The notes beneath the pieces are model-generated. The model was not told where the DNA came from, did no database searches, and was given only the letters and a program-made list of their open reading frames with translations. A DNA stretch of 10,345 nt, from the NCBI GenBank assembly GCA_039917655.1, contig JBDSJC010000097.1:1-10345 (forward strand). Direction: 5' to 3'. This DNA is from PNKC01 sp039917655. Lineage in GTDB: Bacteria > Chloroflexota > Dehalococcoidia > Tepidiformales > Tepidiformaceae. Shown here piece after piece: positions 6,638 to 10,345 of the stretch; position 1 is the stretch's first letter, and the number at the start of each line of letters is the position of its first letter. The position numbers were made by a program, and so were the translations under genes.

Positions 6638-8689
6638 GTGCCGGATCAGGGGTCGGGTCCACAGTTCACGCCAGCCAAGGACAAACGCGGGCGCATCACG
6701 CGCTACCGGGTAGGGCTGCCCCACGCCGAAATCGTCGAGACCCAGCGCGGTCATTTCGAGGCCACGGAGTACGCCGAGCGCCGCACCGGCTGGCTGGGCC
6801 GCCTGCGCGATGTCGAAGACCGCGTGATCGGTTCCTCCATGTCCAGCGCCCGGCTGGAAGGAGAGCGCCTTTCGAAGAAGGTCGCACTCGCGATCTTCTC
6901 CTCCGACGCCCTCTCCTCGACGGCCTACGCCACGCAGGAGATCATCCTCATTCTGGTCATCGCGGGCACGGGCACGCTCGGCTTCAGCCTGCCGATCTCG
7001 ATGGCCATTATCGCTCTGCTCGGCATCGTCATCGTTTCCTACAGCCAGCTCATCCGCGCCTACCCGGCGGGCGGCGGCGCCTACACCGTGGCCCACGAAA
7101 ACCTCGGGCGCTGGCCGGGACTCGTGGCGGGGGCCTCGCTGCTCATCGATTACACACTCACGGCGGCGGTCAGCATCGCCGCCTGCGTCGAGGCGATCGT
7201 CTCGGCCGTCCCCGCGGTGCACCCGTACGCCGTGCCGCTCGCCGTGGGCCTCATCTCACTCATTGCCCTCGCCAACCTGCGCGGAGTGCGCGAATCCGGC
7301 ACGATCTTTTCGATCCCCACCTACGGCTTCGTCTTCATCCTCTCCGCCACCATCATTATCGGGATGATCAAGGTCTTCTTCGGCGATAGCCCGAACATCC
7401 TCGCGGTGGGCACGCCATCGCAGAACCCGGTGGGCGAGGGCGACCCGCTGATGTGGTTCCTCGTGCTCCGAGCGTTCTCCGCAGGCTGTGCGGCGCTCAC
7501 GGGCGTGGAGGCGATCTCGAATGGCGTCTCATCCTTCAAGCGGCCCGAGTGGCTGAACGCCATCAAGACGATGGCCGCGATGGGCCTGCTCCTCGGCTTT
7601 CTCTTCTTGGGCACCACCCTGCTCGCCCGCCATTACGGCATCGTTTACGTCCACGGCGACCGCGAAACGGTGATGTCCCAGGTGGGCGAACACGTTTTCG
7701 GGCGCAATCTCTTTTACTACCTCTTGCAGGGCTTTACGGCGGGTATTCTCTTCTTGGCGGCCAACACCGCCTTCAACGGCTTTCCGATGCTCGGCGCGAT
7801 CCTCGCGCGCGATGGCTACCTCCCCCGCCTCTTCCACCAGCGCGGCAACCGGCTTGTTTTCAGCTACGGGATCATCGCGCTCACCGGCTTTGCAATCCTG
7901 CTCCTTGTGAGCTTCAGCGCCACCACCACCAGGCTGATCCCGCTTTACGCGCTCGGGGTCTTCCTCTGCTTCACGCTCGCCCAGGTCGCAATGGTCAAAC
8001 GCTGGACCAGTGTGCGAGGGCCGGGCTGGAGGAAGTCAGCGATTATCAACGGCTCTGGCGGAGTGGTCACCGGCTTTGTCTTCCTGATCATTCTCGTCAC
8101 AAAGTTCTCGCAAGGCGGCTGGATGGTTGTCGTCCTCATCCCGATCATCACGCTCTGGCTGTTCCGCATCGGCGGCTTCTACCAGAAGCTCCAGCGTGCG
8201 CTCCACGTCGCCCCGGAAGCGGTACTCGATCTTCGGCCCAAGGGGACGTCCATGATCCCAGTGGTCGTCCCTGTCGAGGAGATCAATCTCGCCACCGTCA
8301 TGACCCTCGGCGCGGCCTGCGAACGCTCTCGCAATGTCACCGCCGTGCACGTCATGGTCGATCCCGACGAGCACTCTACCGTGGCCGAGCGCTGGGATCG
8401 GCAGTTCCCAGGGGTCACCCTCGTGGTGATCGACTCGCCGTTTCGTACGGTCGCCGACCCGATCGCCTCGTACGTCAACGACCTCCTGAAAGAGCCGCCC
8501 CACGAGGTGACGGTGATGATCCCCTCACTTGAAGTGCAGCACTGGTACCACCGGCCGCTGGTCAACCAGAGCCTCGGGCGGCTGACCACGCTGCTTGCCC
8601 GGCGGCGGCAGGTGAACATCGTCAAGATCCCGTTCAGCGCTGGCAACCTCCGGCGCCACAAGAGTCGAGGGGCAAAAATCGATGTCTAA
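6638..8689 (+). CDS. kimA: KimA-type potassium/proton symporter, second paralogue
   Basis: A 683-aa paralogue of the preceding gene, clearly more than half identical to it by eye over the full length, from the N-terminal extension to the cytosolic tail. K+-site equivalents are all kept: Asp90, Tyr97, Asp171, Thr175, Ser179, Thr288, Glu291, Tyr437. The two proteins share the same numbering up to the loop near residue 250, where this copy gains two residues, and another near 340. The C-terminal domain begins near PVVVPVEEINLATVM (541-555). The GTG start at 6638 gives a protein whose first residues (GSGPQF) align with those of paralogue one, and the TAGGCT box fits it. The loops and the surface of the cytosolic domain differ most, which would suit different regulation or affinity of two K+ importers. 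It is followed closely by the DUF952 gene. Confidence 0.9.
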   Translation: MPDQGSGPQFTPAKDKRGRITRYRVGLPHAEIVETQRGHFEATEYAERRTGWLGRLRDVEDRVIGSSMSSARLEGERLSKKVALAIFSSDALSSTAYATQEIILILVIAGTGTLGFSLPISMAIIALLGIVIVSYSQLIRAYPAGGGAYTVAHENLGRWPGLVAGASLLIDYTLTAAVSIAACVEAIVSAVPAVHPYAVPLAVGLISLIALANLRGVRESGTIFSIPTYGFVFILSATIIIGMIKVFFGDSPNILAVGTPSQNPVGEGDPLMWFLVLRAFSAGCAALTGVEAISNGVSSFKRPEWLNAIKTMAAMGLLLGFLFLGTTLLARHYGIVYVHGDRETVMSQVGEHVFGRNLFYYLLQGFTAGILFLAANTAFNGFPMLGAILARDGYLPRLFHQRGNRLVFSYGIIALTGFAILLLVSFSATTTRLIPLYALGVFLCFTLAQVAMVKRWTSVRGPGWRKSAIINGSGGVVTGFVFLIILVTKFSQGGWMVVVLIPIITLWLFRIGGFYQKLQRALHVAPEAVLDLRPKGTSMIPVVVPVEEINLATVMTLGAACERSRNVTAVHVMVDPDEHSTVAERWDRQFPGVTLVVIDSPFRTVADPIASYVNDLLKEPPHEVTVMIPSLEVQHWYHRPLVNQSLGRLTTLLARRRQVNIVKIPFSAGNLRRHKSRGAKIDV

Positions 8690-8706
8690 CGCGACGTGTG
8701 GCGCTG

Positions 8707-9045
8707 ATGGCTGAGATCTACCACATGGTCACCGCGCCAGATTGGGAAAGAGCCCACGCGGGCACGACGCTGGAACCGCAAAGCCTGGCCGAGGAGGGCT
8801 TCATCCACTGCACGGTTGGCGAACGCAACCTGTTGGAGGTGGCCGAAGCCCACTACCGGCAGCAACCGGGCGACTGGCTCGTCCTCGTACTGGACCCCGC
8901 GAAGATCGCGGCGGAATTGCGCTGGGAGGTCCAGCCGAACGCGCTCGCCTATCCGCACATCTACGGTCCGCTGAACCTTGACGCCGTGATCGAGGTCCTC
9001 CCTTTCCCCCGCGCTTCCAATGGCCGCTTCCTCGCGTTCCGCTGA
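8707..9045 (+). CDS. DUF952-family protein
   Basis: A small soluble protein (112 aa) matching DUF952, a family of unknown biochemical function. The family landmarks are clear: IYHMVT at 4-9, SLAEEGFIHCT at about 25-35, a hydrophobic WLVLVLDPAKI strand, and YPHIYGPLNLDAV near 80-92. The conserved His and Glu of these motifs could form a small active site, but no reaction is known to me. I chose the ATG at 8707 because family members begin directly before the IYH motif; a GTG three codons earlier (8698) is the alternative. Only 17 bases (or eight) separate it from the end of the second kimA gene and no promoter or Shine-Dalgarno sequence is seen, so it is probably translated from the kimA transcript by re-initiation. 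A functional link with K+ transport is not established. Confidence 0.88.
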   Translation: MAEIYHMVTAPDWERAHAGTTLEPQSLAEEGFIHCTVGERNLLEVAEAHYRQQPGDWLVLVLDPAKIAAELRWEVQPNALAYPHIYGPLNLDAVIEVLPFPRASNGRFLAFR

Positions 9046-9266
9046 CTACTGCCCGCGCATTCGCGGCGACTGGGGAGCGCTGGTTCCGGCCAGACGACCC
9101 GGGTTTCGTTTCCACGGGCCGCCTGCGTCACCTCCTCGAACGCGCGCGCGGCGACGGCCGGGCTTCGTTCTCTTCCGGCGTGTCAGGGGAGAAGTCGTCG
9201 CTGTTGCTGAGGCGGAGAATCTTCACCGGAGCCGGGTTCGTCCAGCCGCCGCAACGCTCGGCAGCC

Positions 9267-10058
9267 TCACTTCGCGTGCTTCTCAACGAAGGCGAGGATG
9301 CGCTGCCAGGCGTCGGTGGAAGCTTCGGCGTGCTCTACGTAGCTGCGGTCGAAGAAGCTGTGCGGCGCGCCCGCGTAGGTCTTCACCTCGTTGGCGATTC
9401 CCGCGCCATCGAGCGCCGCTTTGAAGGCATCGGTGTCCGCCTGAGTGATCATCTGGTCGGCGCCGGCCTGGAGGGCCATGATCGGGCACTCCATCTTCGC
9501 AACGCGTTCAATCGTGCTGGGCAGTCCCGACTTGTTGCCCGGAGCGACCATATCCTGGATGACGCGCGCGGGGTGGCCGTAGAAACCAATGGCACCCTTC
9601 AGACCGTGGCCCGCGGCCGCCTGGTTCCAGGCGTTCGAGCCGCCAAAGCAGAAGCCGGCCACGAACACGGACGTGCAGCTCCCGCCTTTCACCGAGCGCA
9701 GGAACTCGACCGCGGCGCGCGTATCGGCGGCTACCGTATCCGGGTGGGTCTTCACTACGTGCTCCATGAACGAAAACTCGGCATCGCGCTTGGCCACGCC
9801 CGCGGTGCGACCGAAATAGTCGAAGGCGACGGAGTTGATGCCGGCTTCGGCGAAGCGCATGGCCAGCTCCTCGTAGAAGCGGAAGAGGCCGCGGACGTCG
9901 GGCAGCACCACCATGCCAACGCTCGAGGGCTTCTCCGAGCGCGCGGCGAAGGCGGCGAACTGGGTGCCATCGGCGGACTTGAGGGTCAGGTCCTCGGTAT
10001 CAATGGCGGCCCCGGCGATGGCGGGGATCGGTGGGAGGGCATCGTAAGGAAAGCACAT
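9267..10058 (-). CDS. Dienelactone hydrolase family protein
   Basis: A cytosolic alpha/beta hydrolase of the dienelactone hydrolase (carboxymethylenebutenolidase) family, 263 aa, normal length. The Cys-Asp-His triad is visible: Cys137 in the elbow GFCFGG, Asp201 in QAGADQMIT, and His233 in GAPHSFFDR. Asp54 in LPDVRGL occupies the place of the Glu that positions the thiol in the classic enzyme (QEIFG motif), a conservative change. Arg84 (YFGR) and Arg238 correspond to the substrate-binding arginines as I recall them. The N-terminus MCFPYDALPPIP is typical of a branch with an extra N-terminal segment. The ATG lies six bases after a TAGAAT box and has no Shine-Dalgarno sequence, pointing to a leaderless message. 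No aromatic-degradation genes flank it, so a general esterase or lactonase role is as likely as dienelactone cleavage. It is convergent with the DUF952 gene. Confidence 0.92.
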   Translation of the reverse strand: MCFPYDALPPIPAIAGAAIDTEDLTLKSADGTQFAAFAARSEKPSSVGMVVLPDVRGLFRFYEELAMRFAEAGINSVAFDYFGRTAGVAKRDAEFSFMEHVVKTHPDTVAADTRAAVEFLRSVKGGSCTSVFVAGFCFGGSNAWNQAAAGHGLKGAIGFYGHPARVIQDMVAPGNKSGLPSTIERVAKMECPIMALQAGADQMITQADTDAFKAALDGAGIANEVKTYAGAPHSFFDRSYVEHAEASTDAWQRILAFVEKHAK

Positions 10059-10064
10059 GGGGCG

Positions 10065-10093
10065 ATTCTACGGGCTGGGCGACGCGTCGTCAG
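10065..10093 (-). promoter_or_regulatory. Likely leaderless promoter of the DLH gene
   Basis: On the minus strand, CTGACG (10093-10088; four of six match TTGACA) is followed by a 17-base spacer and TAGAAT (10070-10065). The box ends six bases before the ATG at 10058, placing transcription on the start codon. The TAG of this box is also the stop codon of the small reading frame upstream. Confidence 0.55.
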
Positions 10094-10178
10094 GTGCGCG
10101 CCTTCGCCCCCAGAGAATACCGACGGTGAGGACGAGAGCGGCCCAGGCGCAGCCGATGGGGAGGGCAATCCACCACAG
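10068..10178 (-). CDS. Possible tiny single-pass membrane protein, start unclear
   Basis: A frame of 36 codons on the minus strand ending in TAG at 10070-10068, shown here from a CTG. It encodes a Trp-rich hydrophobic stretch, WWIALPIGCAWAALVLTVG, then LWGRRR and a polar tail with acidic and Ser/Pro residues. This is the shape of a single membrane helix with a positive-inside flank, and it is unlike the shadow frames here. The frame is open back to 10202, but no ATG, GTG or TTG lies in frame. It may begin at a rare codon, continue from the upstream gene by a +1 frameshift at 10200-10197, or owe its missing start to a sequence error. It lies directly after the partial upstream gene and overlaps the DLH promoter. 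Confidence 0.35.
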   Translation of the reverse strand: MWWIALPIGCAWAALVLTVGILWGRRRAPDDASPSP

Positions 10179-10197
10179 GTAGAGGTAGGGGCAACCG

Positions 10198-10344
10198 TCA
10201 GTTCATCACGATGCCGAGATCGTCTGCTTCCCGGGCCATTTCGTTCAGGGCGCGGAGCCGCATAGCGGAACGCTGCGAACGGTAGCGAAGTAACTCGCGC
10301 AATCCGATACGCCGATGCGTCCCACTGAGCCGGTAGGCGATATC
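10198..10344 (-). CDS. C-terminal end of an unknown protein, 5' part outside window
   Basis: The last 48 codons of a minus-strand gene, running from the right edge to a TGA at 10200-10198. The translation starts DIAYRLSGTHRRIG and ends ADDLGIVMN. It is Arg-rich and looks helical (LRELLRYRSQRSAMRLRALNEMAREADD), with GC-rich third codon positions like the neighbouring genes. I do not recognise the family. The frame is too short for certainty, but the balanced composition argues for real coding. It may be co-transcribed with the small membrane-protein frame that follows. Confidence 0.45.
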   Translation of the reverse strand, partial: DIAYRLSGTHRRIGLRELLRYRSQRSAMRLRALNEMAREADDLGIVMN

Positions 10345-10345
10345 G

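Noticed and set aside
7453..8532. 359-codon plus-strand frame inside the second kimA gene
   Set aside because: It is out of frame with KimA, and the translation is Arg/His/Pro-rich with no membrane or domain pattern.
9046..9266. Possible gene or decayed gene between DUF952 and DLH
   Set aside because: Both strands have readable short frames (for example GERWFRPDDPGF on plus, TNPAPVKILRLSN on minus) but neither has a supported start, and they contradict each other. I see nothing I can call.
10195..10202. prfB-like programmed frameshift signal
   Set aside because: The site is AAC TGA C, not the CTT TGA C of release factor 2, and no upstream Shine-Dalgarno-like stimulator was seen; left only as one option for the small membrane frame.
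9180..10265. Long plus-strand open frame (361 codons) opposite the DLH gene
   Set aside because: It is antisense to a clear hydrolase with an intact catalytic triad. The translation is Gly/Ala/Arg-rich with no motif; long antisense frames are expected at this GC content.
1..10345. CRISPR array, tRNA, rRNA, insertion sequence or defence island
   Set aside because: No regularly spaced repeats, no cloverleaf or rRNA sequence, no transposase or integrase motif, and no recognisable defence genes were seen.

Overview
The window is GC-rich, densely packed bacterial chromosome. The overall character (high GC, KimA-type permeases with a long N-terminal extension, promoters placed directly on start codons, several GTG/TTG starts) fits a Chloroflexota-like bacterium, perhaps Dehalococcoidia-related, and most likely an environmental genome. 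That assignment is inference; no rRNA or other marker gene is present. There is no CRISPR array, tRNA, rRNA, transposase, phage gene or recognisable defence island. Most of the window is housekeeping and transport, and I do not see a clear new multi-gene system.

Layout, left to right. (1) The C-terminal two thirds of ATP-dependent phosphoenolpyruvate carboxykinase (+), cut by the window edge. (2) A 140-aa protein with a degenerate PD-(D/E)XK nuclease-like pattern (+) and a compact HAD-type phosphatase (+). (3) A 542-base gene-free stretch between convergent genes, holding REP-like inverted repeats and a short tandem repeat. (4) On the minus strand, a lipoprotein with a LysM-like domain and, upstream of it, an RhlG-like short-chain dehydrogenase with a TTG start. 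(5) Divergent from these, two tandem paralogues of the KimA potassium/proton symporter (+), each about 680 aa, followed almost without a gap by a DUF952 protein (+). (6) Convergent with that block, a dienelactone-hydrolase-family enzyme (-), preceded by a tiny membrane-protein reading frame and the C-terminal end of an unknown gene (-) cut by the right edge.

How it works together. The KimA pair is the strongest theme: two K+ importers, each with its own promoter, and a small DUF952 protein at the end of the unit. KimA is a c-di-AMP-controlled potassium uptake system in Bacillus. Here both copies keep all the K+-site residues I can place, but share an N-terminal extension of about 54 residues and have no room for a 5'-leader riboswitch if transcription starts where the promoter motifs suggest. 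The other genes are probably independent units: PEPCK for gluconeogenesis, the others metabolic or unknown.

A regulatory pattern recurs. Four genes (the HAD gene, both kimA genes and the DLH gene) have a TANNNT box ending 6-7 bases before the start codon and no Shine-Dalgarno sequence, which is the signature of leaderless transcription. Three others (the PD-(D/E)XK-like gene, the lipoprotein and the SDR) have a clear Shine-Dalgarno sequence at normal spacing. So both modes of initiation appear to coexist here.
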